Under the pieces are notes generated by a model, which saw nothing but the letters and a program-made list of their open reading frames with translations, had not been told where the DNA came from and made no database searches. A stretch of 8,142 bases of DNA from Mycobacterium sp. (GTDB taxonomy: Bacteria; Actinomycetota; Actinomycetes; Mycobacteriales; Mycobacteriaceae), in assembly GCA_029256565.1 (NCBI GenBank), contig JAQSXQ010000055.1, positions 1 through 8,142 on the forward strand, read 5' to 3'. The position numbers and the translations under genes are program-made. Below are positions 1-7,279 of the stretch, one piece after another (position 1 is the first letter of the stretch; each line of letters opens with the position of its first letter).

Positions 1-1296
1 GCCGCGGGGGAGACGCTGCCGTCGCCGCTGGCCGGGGTGCCGCTGGCGCTCAAGGACGTCTTCACCACCACGGACATGCCCACGACGTGTGGCTCCAAGA
101 TCCTCGAGGGCTGGCGGTCGCCGTACGACGCGACGGTGACCGCACGGTTGCGCGCCGCGGGCGTGCCGATCCTTGGCAAGACCAACATGGACGAGTTCGC
201 CATGGGCAGCTCGACCGAGAACTCGGCCTACGGCCCGACCCGCAACCCGTGGAACGTCGACCGCGTGCCCGGCGGCTCGGGTGGCGGGAGCGCGGCGGCG
301 CTGGCCGCTTTCCAGGCGCCGCTGGCGATCGGCTCCGACACCGGCGGCTCGATCCGTCAACCGGCCGCACTGACCGCCACCGTCGGGGTGAAGCCCACCT
401 ACGGCACGGTCTCGCGCTACGGGCTCATCGCCTGTGCGTCGTCGCTCGATCAGGGCGGGCCGTGCGCGCGCACCGTGCTGGACACTGCGCTGCTCCATCA
501 GGTGATCGCGGGCCACGACCGCCGTGACTCCACCTCCGTCGACGCCGAGGTGCCCGACGTGGTCGGCGCGGCGCGGGCCGGGGCCCACGGTGACCTCGCA
601 GGCGTGCGAGTCGGGGTGGTCAAGCAGTTGCGCAGCGGTGAGGGCTATCAGCCCGGCGTGCTCGCGTCGTTCAACGCCGCGGTCGACCAGCTGACCGAAC
701 TGGGCGCCGAGGTCGTCGAAGTCGACTGCCCACACTTCGACTACTCCATGGCCGCCTACTACCTGATCCTGCCGTCGGAGGTGTCGAGCAACCTCGCCCG
801 CTTCGACGCGATGCGCTACGGGCTGCGGGTCGGCGACGACGGCACGCACAGCGCCGAAGAGGTGATGGCGCTGACCCGGGCGGCCGGTTTCGGCCCAGAG
901 GTCAAGCGCCGCATCATGATCGGCACCTACGCGCTGTCGGCCGGCTACTACGACGCCTACTACAACCAGGCGCAGAAGGTCCGCACGCTGATCGCACGCG
1001 ACCTCGACCGGGCCTACGAGAAGGCCGACGTCCTGATCTCGCCCGCGACCCCGACGACCGCGTTCCCGCTCGGCGAGAAGGTCGACGACCCGCTGGCCAT
1101 GTACCTGTTCGACCTGTGCACGCTGCCGCTGAATCTCGCCGGACACTGCGGGATGTCGGTGCCGTCGGGCCTCTCGCCCGACGACGGTCTGCCCGTCGGT
1201 CTGCAGATCATGGCGCCGGCATTGGCCGACGATCGGCTCTACCGGGTGGGTGCGGCGTACGAGGCCGCACGCGGCGAGCTGCCGACCGCGCTGTAG
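1..1296 (+). CDS. gatA: Glutamyl/aspartyl-tRNA amidotransferase subunit A, 5'-truncated
   Basis: GatA is the glutaminase subunit of cytoplasmic GatCAB. It releases ammonia from glutamine, which GatB uses to amidate Glu-tRNA(Gln) and Asp-tRNA(Asn). The reading frame is open from base 1, so the gene begins before the window; 431 codons remain, and about 60 N-terminal residues are missing compared with the roughly 494-residue mycobacterial protein (remembered length). The amidase-signature Ser-cisSer-Lys triad is intact: Lys at nt 52-54 (context VPLALKDV), the cis-Ser at nt 277-279 in the GGSGGGS loop, and the nucleophilic Ser at nt 349-351 in [10 protein letters not shown]. The spacings of 75 and 99 residues from the Lys match Staphylococcus GatA (Lys79, Ser154, Ser178). 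The C-terminal half carries the expected [14 protein letters not shown] and [11 protein letters not shown] segments. The internal GTG at nt 37 is not the real start, because clear GatA sequence precedes it. gatC, usually just upstream, lies outside the window. Identification is secure. Confidence 0.97.
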   Translation, partial: AAGETLPSPLAGVPLALKDVFTTTDMPTTCGSKILEGWRSPYDATVTARLRAAGVPILGKTNMDEFAMGSSTENSAYGPTRNPWNVDRVPGGSGGGSAAALAAFQAPLAIGSDTGGSIRQPAALTATVGVKPTYGTVSRYGLIACASSLDQGGPCARTVLDTALLHQVIAGHDRRDSTSVDAEVPDVVGAARAGAHGDLAGVRVGVVKQLRSGEGYQPGVLASFNAAVDQLTELGAEVVEVDCPHFDYSMAAYYLILPSEVSSNLARFDAMRYGLRVGDDGTHSAEEVMALTRAAGFGPEVKRRIMIGTYALSAGYYDAYYNQAQKVRTLIARDLDRAYEKADVLISPATPTTAFPLGEKVDDPLAMYLFDLCTLPLNLAGHCGMSVPSGLSPDDGLPVGLQIMAPALADDRLYRVGAAYEAARGELPTAL

Positions 1297-1300
1297 CCGC

Positions 1301-1318
1301 CTGGCTCCGCGGAGCCAG
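1301..1318. terminator. Perfect 18-bp palindrome after gatA, possible terminator hairpin
   Basis: A perfect 18-nt palindrome starts 4 nt after the gatA stop codon. As RNA it would form a 7-bp stem (CTGGCTC / GAGCCAG) around a CGCG tetraloop. No T-tract follows, so it is not a classical intrinsic terminator; hairpins without a U-tail have been proposed to terminate in mycobacteria, but their efficiency is disputed. Its place at the end of gatA and ahead of a probable promoter suggests a transcription-unit boundary or a 3' mRNA-stabilising structure. A dimeric protein binding site is an alternative. Confidence 0.45.
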
Positions 1319-1324
1319 CCCCAG

Positions 1325-1342
1325 ATCACCCCGCAGGGGGAT
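1325..1342. repeat. Second small inverted repeat in the gatA-kinase gap
   Basis: CCCC (1329-1332) and GGGG (1336-1339) pair around a GCA loop. The stem can extend by ATC/GAT (1325-1327 with 1340-1342) if A1328 is bulged. It lies 6 nt after the palindrome at 1301-1318, so transcripts leaving gatA could form two hairpins in a row. No U-tract follows. It may be chance in GC-rich DNA. Confidence 0.25.
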
Positions 1343-1364
1343 GGCGTGAGGACCGAAACGCCAT
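1341..1364. promoter_or_regulatory. 7-bp inverted repeat overlapping the kinase promoter, candidate operator
   Basis: ATGGCGT at 1341-1347 is repeated in inverted orientation as ACGCCAT at 1358-1364, separated by 10 nt. The right arm ends on the first base of the TAGCAT hexamer at 1364-1369, so a protein bound here would touch the -35/-10 region of the predicted promoter. Autoregulation by the response regulator encoded downstream is a reasonable guess, but nothing in the sequence names the binder. Confidence 0.3.
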
Positions 1365-1369
1365 AGCAT
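1364..1369 (+). promoter_or_regulatory. Probable -10 element for a leaderless kinase transcript
   Basis: TAGCAT fits the mycobacterial TANNNT -10 pattern. Exactly 7 nt separate it from the GTG at 1377, so transcription would begin at or next to the start codon. No purine-rich Shine-Dalgarno sequence lies ahead of that GTG, which agrees with a leaderless mRNA. No convincing -35 box is visible; mycobacterial promoters often lack one. Confidence 0.5.
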
Positions 1370-1376
1370 TTGGCCC

Positions 1377-2549
1377 GTGAACAGGCCAATGGGTTTCGTG
1401 GAGTGGTTGCGGCACGGTCGCTGGTCGGCGTGGTTGCTGGTGGCAGTGACCGCGATTCTCTTCGTGGTGGCCTGGCCGACGCTCTTCCTCACCCACGAGG
1501 TTCCCGCGGCGCTGGCACCCATCGTCGCCGGGCTGGCCGCGTTGCCACTGCTGCTCGTACTGGTCAATCCGCTTCTGGCGTGGTCGATCTCGGCTGGCTC
1601 CGCAGTGCTGATCCCGCTGTTCTTCGACCGGCTCGCGTCGTGGAACTACCCGTGGCAGGTCGTGCACGTCATCGTGCTGCTGGTGTCGATCGTCGCAGTG
1701 GCCTGGACCCGGCCGCTGCCGGTCGTGGTCAAGGTGTGGCTGGCATCGGCCCTGCTGTTCCTCGTCGCCATGCCGGGGCACGCGGATGGCGGATGGGCCT
1801 TCGGCGTCACCGCCATCGTGTTCGCCGTGATGCTGGTGCGGTGGCTGGTGCTCTCGCGACGGCAGGTCGCCCAGCTCGAGGAGGAGGGCGACTTGGAGCG
1901 GGCCAGGCGCACGGTGCTGCAGGAGCGCACCAGGATCGCGCGGGACCTGCACGACGTCGTCGCCCACCACATGTCGATGGTGGTGGTGTCGGCACAGACC
2001 GCGCCGTACCGCCATGCCGACGTGCCGCCGAGTCTGCAGGCGGAGTTCGAGACGATCGCCGCCACCGGGCGCCAGGCACTCAACGAGATCCGCGGACTGC
2101 TCGGAGTGCTGCGCAGCGGCTCCGAACCGGTCGAACTCGCACCCGCGCCGACCATCGCCGACCTCCCGGCCCTGTTCACCGCAACGCAGCGGGCGGGCGT
2201 GCCGCTGACGTGGCGGATCGACGGGTCGACCGAGTGGGTCGGGGACCTGGTCGGCACGGCGGCGTATCGCATCGTCGCCGAGTGCCTGGCCAACGCCGCG
2301 CGTCACGCGCCGGGTTCGGCGGTGAACGCCGAGGTGAGCATCACCGTCGACGGTGTGGGCGTCGAGATCCGCAACGGCATGACCCAAGAGTCGTGGGAGC
2401 CCCCGGTGCCCGGTCTCGGCATCGCGGGCATGCGCGAGAGGGCCGCGGCCGTCGGCGGCATGGTCGCCATCCACGACACCGAGGGCGAGTTCGTCGTCTG
2501 GTCCTATCTGCCGTGCGTCCCGGCTAGCGTGACGGGGTGTCCGGCCTGA
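1377..2549 (+). CDS. NarL/DesK-type membrane sensor histidine kinase (HisKA_3)
   Basis: This 390-residue sensor kinase is expected to phosphorylate the response regulator encoded next to it. Five or six hydrophobic segments fill the N-terminal part (roughly residues 19-38, 44-63, 64-83, 93-110, 117-133 and 140-159), with little extracellular domain, as in DesK-like kinases that sense signals in or near the membrane. A charged linker, probably coiled coil, follows at 160-186. The HisKA_3 phosphoacceptor is His192 in ARDLHDVVAHHMS. The ATP-binding domain has an N-box with Glu302, Asn306 and His310 (ECLANAARH) and a G-box at about 346-351 (GLGIAG). The first G-box region (VEIRNGM, about 329-335) lacks the usual DxGxG. 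The start is GTG 1377, supported by the -10 spacing; ATG 1389 would remove only four residues. The signal is unknown. I do not expect this gene at this position in M. tuberculosis, where pfkA follows gatA. Confidence 0.9.
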   Translation: MNRPMGFVEWLRHGRWSAWLLVAVTAILFVVAWPTLFLTHEVPAALAPIVAGLAALPLLLVLVNPLLAWSISAGSAVLIPLFFDRLASWNYPWQVVHVIVLLVSIVAVAWTRPLPVVVKVWLASALLFLVAMPGHADGGWAFGVTAIVFAVMLVRWLVLSRRQVAQLEEEGDLERARRTVLQERTRIARDLHDVVAHHMSMVVVSAQTAPYRHADVPPSLQAEFETIAATGRQALNEIRGLLGVLRSGSEPVELAPAPTIADLPALFTATQRAGVPLTWRIDGSTEWVGDLVGTAAYRIVAECLANAARHAPGSAVNAEVSITVDGVGVEIRNGMTQESWEPPVPGLGIAGMRERAAAVGGMVAIHDTEGEFVVWSYLPCVPASVTGCPA

Positions 2550-3205
2550 CGATCACCGTCTTCATCGCCGACGACCAGGCCATGGTGCGGCAGGGCTTCG
2601 GCGCACTGCTGAACGCACAGCCCGACATCGAGGTGATCGGGGACGCGGCCAACGGGCGGGACGCGGTGACCGGTGTGCACGCGCTGGCACCCGACGTCGT
2701 GCTGATGGACGTGCGGATGCCCGAGATGAACGGGTTGGACGCCGCGTGCGAGATCCTCGCGCAGACCACGTCGAAGGTGCTCATGCTGACGACGTTCGAC
2801 GTCGACGACTACGTCTATGCGGCGCTGCGCGCGGGAGCCAGCGGATTCCTGCTCAAGGACGCGCCCGCCGAGGAGCTGATCAGGGCGGTCCGGGTCATCG
2901 CCGCAGGCGATGCGCTGCTGGCGCCCTCGGTCACCCGGCGGATGATCGCGGACCTCGTCGCCAGGCACGCCCCGCCGCGCCGCTCGGCCGACGAGCTGGC
3001 GCGCCTGACGCCGCGGGAGACCGAGGTACTGGAGGCGATGGCCCGCGGCATGTCGAACGCAGAAATCGCGAGTGAACTCGTCGTGTCCGAGGAGACCGTG
3101 AAGACCCACGTCGGCAGGGTCTTCGCGAAGCTCGGTCTGCGCGACCGCGCCCAGGCCGTCGTGGTCGCCTACGAGTCCGGTCTGGTGTCGCCGTTCGCTC
3201 GCTGA
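2537..3205 (+). CDS. NarL/LuxR-family response regulator
   Basis: This 222-residue DNA-binding regulator is the evident partner of the preceding kinase. The receiver domain spans about 5-120: acidic pair Asp12-Asp13, phosphoacceptor Asp58 (LMDVRMPEMNG), conserved Thr85 and Lys107 (FLLKDA). A linker leads to a LuxR-type helix-turn-helix at about 154-217, with the hallmark LTPRETEVLEAMARGMSNAE and a recognition helix near VSEETVKTHVGRV. The length is normal for the family. The start GTG lies 13 nt inside the end of the kinase gene in another frame, with no Shine-Dalgarno, so translation is probably coupled to the kinase. An in-frame TAG lies just upstream at 2525-2527, which excludes a longer protein. 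Target genes are unknown; the inverted repeat ahead of the kinase is a candidate for autoregulation. Confidence 0.93.
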   Translation: MSGLTITVFIADDQAMVRQGFGALLNAQPDIEVIGDAANGRDAVTGVHALAPDVVLMDVRMPEMNGLDAACEILAQTTSKVLMLTTFDVDDYVYAALRAGASGFLLKDAPAEELIRAVRVIAAGDALLAPSVTRRMIADLVARHAPPRRSADELARLTPRETEVLEAMARGMSNAEIASELVVSEETVKTHVGRVFAKLGLRDRAQAVVVAYESGLVSPFAR

Positions 3206-3209
3206 CCCG

Positions 3210-3226
3210 CCGTCGAGCCGCGACGG
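3210..3226. terminator. Small hairpin after the response regulator
   Basis: CCGTCG (3210-3215) and CGACGG (3221-3226) pair around a 5-nt loop, starting 5 nt after the response-regulator stop. There is no U-tract. It could weakly terminate or attenuate read-through into pfkA, or protect the 3' end of the two-component mRNA. With 6 bp in GC-rich sequence, chance is possible. Confidence 0.25.
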
Positions 3227-3237
3227 GGCGAAGCTGG

Positions 3238-3243
3238 CAGGAT
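3238..3243 (+). promoter_or_regulatory. Possible -10 element ahead of pfkA
   Basis: CAGGAT differs by one base from the TAGGAT found ahead of gatB and lies 8 nt upstream of the ATG at 3252. If used, transcription would begin close to that ATG, giving a mRNA that opens with the mini-ORF at 3252-3275. The non-consensus first base lowers confidence. TAAT at 3247-3250 is another A/T-rich spot that might serve instead. Confidence 0.25.
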
Positions 3244-3251
3244 CGGTAATC

Positions 3252-3275
3252 ATGCGCACGCGAGGAACGGACTAG
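3252..3275 (+). CDS. Seven-codon upstream ORF in frame with pfkA
   Basis: ATG CGC ACG CGA GGA ACG GAC TAG encodes MRTRGTD and stops 3 nt before the pfkA ATG at 3279. The two share a reading frame, so only this TAG prevents a PfkA nine codons longer. The purine-rich GAGGAA that may serve pfkA lies inside the mini-ORF, so ribosomes translating it would cover the pfkA initiation site and could re-initiate 3 nt later. Short upstream ORFs on leaderless mRNAs are known in mycobacteria. This one may be chance: it is very short and the promoter is unproven. Confidence 0.25.
   Translation: MRTRGTD
3262..3267 (+). promoter_or_regulatory. Possible pfkA ribosome binding site
   Basis: GAGGAA is the only purine-rich Shine-Dalgarno-like stretch ahead of the pfkA ATG at 3279. 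The 11-nt gap to the start is longer than the ideal 5-9 nt, so it would be a modest site. It supports ATG 3279, which gives the family N-terminus [16 protein letters not shown] directly. Confidence 0.45.
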
Positions 3276-3278
3276 ATC

Positions 3279-4310
<1,032 letters not shown>

Positions 4311-4316
4311 CTCCTC

Positions 4317-4335
4317 CGGCGCGCTGCCTGCGCCG
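4317..4335. terminator. Hairpin between pfkA and gatB
   Basis: CGGCGC (4317-4322) and GCGCCG (4330-4335) form a 6-bp all-GC stem with a 7-nt loop, starting 7 nt after the pfkA stop and ending 13 nt before the gatB -10 hexamer. No U-tract follows. It could separate pfkA transcripts from the gatB promoter, but is too simple to call firmly. Confidence 0.3.
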
Positions 4336-4348
4336 TCGGCCCGGCCAC

Positions 4349-4354
4349 TAGGAT
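4349..4354 (+). promoter_or_regulatory. -10 element of a probable leaderless gatB promoter
   Basis: TAGGAT matches TANNNT and is followed by exactly 7 nt and then the gatB ATG at 4362. No Shine-Dalgarno sequence lies in the 7 nt, and the nearest purines upstream belong to the hexamer itself. The same geometry is seen ahead of the kinase gene at 1377. This supports transcription of gatB from its own start, apart from or in addition to read-through from pfkA. Confidence 0.55.
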
Positions 4355-4361
4355 CGACGCC

Positions 4362-5864
4362 ATGACAGTCGCAGAAGCAGAACTCCTCGACTACGACGAG
4401 GTGGTCGAACGCTACGACCCCGTCATGGGCATGGAGGTCCACGTCGAGCTGTCGACGGAGACCAAGATGTTCTGCGGCTGCCCCAACCGGTTCGGTGGCG
4501 AGCCCAACACCCAGGTCTGCCCGGTGTGCCTGGGTCTGCCCGGCTCGCTGCCGGTGCTCAACCAGCAGGCCGTCGAGTCCGCGATCCGCATCGGGCTCGC
4601 GCTGAACTGCGACATCGCACCGTGGGGCCGGTTCGCCAGGAAGAACTACTTCTATCCCGATCAGCCGAAGAACTACCAGATCAGCCAGTACGACGAGCCC
4701 ATCGCCGTCGACGGCTACCTCGACGTGCCGCTCGACGACGGCACCACGTGGCGCATCGAGATCGAGCGTGCCCACATGGAGGAGGACACCGGCAAGCTGA
4801 CCCACCTCGGCAGCGACACCGGCCGCATCGAGGGAGCGACGACGTCGCTGCTGGACTACAACCGGGCAGGCGTGCCGCTGATCGAGATCGTCACCAGGCC
4901 CATCGAGGGCACCGGTGCCCGTGCCCCCGAGATCGCCCGCGCCTACGTCACTGCCCTGCGAGACCTGTTGCGGCGCTTGGGCGTATCGGACGTGCGCATG
5001 GATCAGGGCTCCATGCGCTGTGACTCCAACGTGTCGCTCATGCGCAAGGGCGCCACGGAGTTCGGCACCCGTACCGAGACCAAGAACGTCAACTCGCTGC
5101 GCAGCGTCGAGGTGGCCGTGCGCTACGAGATGCGGCGCCAGGCAGCCATTCTGGAAGCGGGCGGCCGAATCATCCAGGAGACGAGGCACTTTCACGAGTC
5201 CGGTCACACCACGGCGGGCCGCAGCAAGGAAGAGGCGCAGGACTACCGGTACTTCCCGGAGCCCGACCTCGAACCGGTCACCCCGAGTGTCGAACTCGTC
5301 GAACGGCTGCGCGGCACCATCCCCGAGCTGCCGTGGCTGACCCGCAAGCGCACCCAGCAGGAGTGGGGCGTGTCCGACGAGGTCATGCGCGACCTCGTCA
5401 ACGCCGGAGCCGTCGAACTCGTCGCTGCCACCGTGGATCACGGCGCCTCCAGTGAGGCCGCGCGCGCCTGGTGGGGCAACTTCCTGGTGCAGAAGGCGAA
5501 CGAGGCAGGCGTCGAACTGGACGTACTGCCCATCAGCCCCGCGCAGGTCGCGAAGGTCATCGGCCTGGTCGACGACGGGAAGCTGTCGAACAAGCTCGCG
5601 CGTCAGGTCATCGAGGGCGTCCTGGCCGGCGAGGGTGAACCCGAGCAGGTGATGACCGACCGCGGGCTGGCCGTGGTCCGCGACGACTCGGTGATCAAGG
5701 CCGCGATCGAGGAGGCGCTCGCCGCCAGCCCGGACATCGCCGAGAAGATCCGCGGCGGCAAGGTGCAGGCCGCGGGCGCGATCGTGGGCGCGGTGATGAA
5801 GGCCACGAAGGGGCAGGCGGACGCCGCCCAGGTGCGTGAGATGGTCATCGCGGCCTGCAGCTGA
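4362..5864 (+). CDS. gatB: Glutamyl/aspartyl-tRNA amidotransferase subunit B
   Basis: GatB is the GatCAB subunit that binds the misacylated tRNA, activates its side-chain carboxylate with ATP and transfers to it the ammonia made by GatA. Mycobacteria lack GlnRS, so the reaction is essential for Gln-tRNA(Gln). The 500-residue protein is complete. Residues 21-61 hold the MGMEVHVEL opening and four cysteines (Cys38, Cys40, Cys53, Cys56; CxC-x12-CxxC), a zinc-site pattern present in many GatB proteins but absent from the Staphylococcus enzyme. Other landmarks are [17 protein letters not shown] (93-109), the kinase-site motif HMEEDTGK (138-145), [14 protein letters not shown], and DYRYFPEPD. The C-terminal part, from about 350, is the helical GatB/YqeY region that reaches the tRNA elbow, ending in the family-typical [15 protein letters not shown] 4362 agrees with the upstream -10 element. 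The next gene starts 14 nt after the stop. Confidence 0.97.
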   Translation: MTVAEAELLDYDEVVERYDPVMGMEVHVELSTETKMFCGCPNRFGGEPNTQVCPVCLGLPGSLPVLNQQAVESAIRIGLALNCDIAPWGRFARKNYFYPDQPKNYQISQYDEPIAVDGYLDVPLDDGTTWRIEIERAHMEEDTGKLTHLGSDTGRIEGATTSLLDYNRAGVPLIEIVTRPIEGTGARAPEIARAYVTALRDLLRRLGVSDVRMDQGSMRCDSNVSLMRKGATEFGTRTETKNVNSLRSVEVAVRYEMRRQAAILEAGGRIIQETRHFHESGHTTAGRSKEEAQDYRYFPEPDLEPVTPSVELVERLRGTIPELPWLTRKRTQQEWGVSDEVMRDLVNAGAVELVAATVDHGASSEAARAWWGNFLVQKANEAGVELDVLPISPAQVAKVIGLVDDGKLSNKLARQVIEGVLAGEGEPEQVMTDRGLAVVRDDSVIKAAIEEALAASPDIAEKIRGGKVQAAGAIVGAVMKATKGQADAAQVREMVIAACS

Positions 5865-5870
5865 GGCGGG
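5865..5870 (+). promoter_or_regulatory. Possible ribosome binding site of the PrrB-like kinase
   Basis: GGCGGG, preceded by GA from the gatB stop, lies 8 nt ahead of the GTG at 5879 and 11 nt ahead of the adjacent ATG at 5882. It is a G-rich, imperfect Shine-Dalgarno. No TANNNT hexamer lies in the 14-nt gap, so the kinase is probably co-transcribed with gatB. Confidence 0.35.
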
Positions 5871-5878
5871 CCCTTCCC

Positions 5879-7279
5879 GTGATGACGCCACAGGATCTGG
5901 TGTACCGCCTGCTTCGGCAACCGCTGCGGCTGCTTTCGCTGCGGTCGATCGTGATCGTCGGTCAGCTCGGGGTGATCATCCTCGTGCTGGTGCTCGGCGT
6001 GTGGGTGTGGGTCGGCGTCACCAACGACCAGTACAGCCAGCTCGACCGGCGGCTGGACTCGCTGAGCAGCCTCGGTGACGTCAACACGCTGCTGCGCAGC
6101 GCCCAGGAGGAGGACCCGAGCCCCACGTCGGACGACGGCGGGTTCGTGCGGACCGCGAGGATCGGCCCCGCCACGGTGTCGAACCCCGCCGACATCGTGC
6201 TGCCCGAACTCCCGAACGGCTACTCGGACACCACGATCGACGGCGTCGCCTACCGCGTCCGGACCATCGACACCGGCACCGCGTCGATCGCGCTCGGGGC
6301 TCCGCTGGCCGACACCATCGACCGCATCGACGCCCTGCACTGGCGGGTGTTCTGGATCTGCTCCGGCGTGATCGTCGGCACGCTGCTGATCGGCTGGGTC
6401 ATCTCGCTGATCATGGTCAACCCGTTCCGCATGCTGGCCCAGCAGGCCCGTGCGATCAACGCTCAGTCCAACCCGGACGAGGTCCAGGTGCGCGGGGTCT
6501 GGGAGGCCGTCGAGATCTCCGAGGCGGTCGAGGGCATGCTGGCGCGGATCGGTGACGAGCAGCAGCGCACGCGCGCGGCACTCGAATCGGCGCGCGACTT
6601 CTCCGCCGTCGCATCGCACGAGCTGCGGACGCCGCTGACGGCCATGCGAACCAACCTCGAGGTGCTCCTGACCCTCGACCTGGGGCCGGAGCAGCGCAAG
6701 GAGGTCATCGGCGACGTCATGCGCACCCAGACCCGCATCGAGGCGACGCTGACCGCACTCGAACGCCTCGCTCAAGGCGAGCTGACGACCTTCGACGACT
6801 TCGTGCCGGTCGACGTCACCGAGCTACTCGACCGCGCGGCGCACGACGCCAGGCACAACTACCCGGACGTCGACGTCGCGCTGGGGTCGTCGACCACCGT
6901 GCTGATGCTGGGCCTGCCCGCCGGCCTGCGCCTGGTGATCGACAACGCGATCGCCAACGCCGTCAAGCACGGCAACGCCACCCAGGTCCGGCTCAGCGTG
7001 CTGAGTTCGGGGACCGGGGTCGAGATCGCGGTCGACGACAACGGTTCCGGGGTGCCGGAGGAGGAGCGCACCGCGGTGTTCGAGCGCTTCCACCGCGGCA
7101 CCACGGCGTCGCGGTCGGGCTCCGGTCTGGGGCTGGCACTGGTGGCACAGCAGGCCGAATTGCACGGTGGCACGGCGTCGTTGGAGGTCAGCCCGATGGG
7201 TGGCACTCGGCTGATGCTCAGGCTGCCCGGCCCGCAGCAGCAGCAACAGCTCGACGTGCCGGTGCGGCCTGCCGGCTAG
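5879..7279 (+). CDS. PrrB-like HAMP sensor histidine kinase, no adjacent regulator
   Basis: This 466-residue kinase has an N-terminal membrane segment (about 22-47), an extracytoplasmic domain (48-156), a second membrane segment (157-180), HAMP linker (181-235), HisKA domain with phosphoacceptor His247 in SHELRTPL, and HATPase_c domain with N-box DNAIANAVKHG (355-365), G1 DDNGSGVP (386-393), F-box FERFHRG (401-407) and G2 GSGLGLALV (414-422). All catalytic boxes are intact. From memory, the core from ESARDFSAVASHELRT onward closely follows M. tuberculosis PrrB (Rv0902c), including LERLAQGEL, VGLPAGLRL-like and LVAQQAELHGGTASLE stretches, and the sensor domain shares WVGVTND and GVAYRVRT. It is best read as a PrrB paralogue; this is not the prrAB locus, and no response regulator adjoins it. 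A tail after the usual LPGP end adds five Gln and about nine more residues. GTG 5879 and ATG 5882 are both possible starts. Co-transcription with gatB is likely. Confidence 0.92.
   Translation: MMTPQDLVYRLLRQPLRLLSLRSIVIVGQLGVIILVLVLGVWVWVGVTNDQYSQLDRRLDSLSSLGDVNTLLRSAQEEDPSPTSDDGGFVRTARIGPATVSNPADIVLPELPNGYSDTTIDGVAYRVRTIDTGTASIALGAPLADTIDRIDALHWRVFWICSGVIVGTLLIGWVISLIMVNPFRMLAQQARAINAQSNPDEVQVRGVWEAVEISEAVEGMLARIGDEQQRTRAALESARDFSAVASHELRTPLTAMRTNLEVLLTLDLGPEQRKEVIGDVMRTQTRIEATLTALERLAQGELTTFDDFVPVDVTELLDRAAHDARHNYPDVDVALGSSTTVLMLGLPAGLRLVIDNAIANAVKHGNATQVRLSVLSSGTGVEIAVDDNGSGVPEEERTAVFERFHRGTTASRSGSGLGLALVAQQAELHGGTASLEVSPMGGTRLMLRLPGPQQQQQLDVPVRPAG
7276..7279. other. Shared CTAG: overlapping stop codons of convergent genes
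   Basis: The palindrome CTAG holds the TAG of the PrrB-like kinase on the plus strand (7277-7279) and the TAG of lppZ on the minus strand (7276-7278). The two genes therefore overlap by 4 bp tail to tail. No hairpin or spacer separates them, so any terminator for either transcript must lie inside the other gene. Confidence 0.95.

Noticed and set aside
1389..1391. ATG 1389 as start of the NarL-type kinase
   Set aside because: GTG 1377 is spaced correctly from the TAGCAT hexamer for leaderless initiation, and no good Shine-Dalgarno is spaced for ATG 1389. The choice changes the protein by only four residues.
1326..2474. 382-codon minus-strand open frame opposite the NarL-type kinase
   Set aside because: Antisense to a clear kinase; low-complexity His/Arg/Gln-rich translation without motifs.
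1370..2527. 385-codon plus-strand open frame in another frame over the NarL-type kinase
   Set aside because: Ala/Arg/Gly-rich out-of-frame translation; the overlapping frame has all kinase motifs.
5603..6775. 390-codon minus-strand open frame across the gatB/kinase junction
   Set aside because: Runs opposite two conserved proteins and shows no family motif; explained by codon bias.
7235..7249. CAG-rich run as a tandem repeat or CRISPR-like element
   Set aside because: Only five Gln codons (one is CAA) within a coding frame; too short for a tandem-repeat locus and without spacers.
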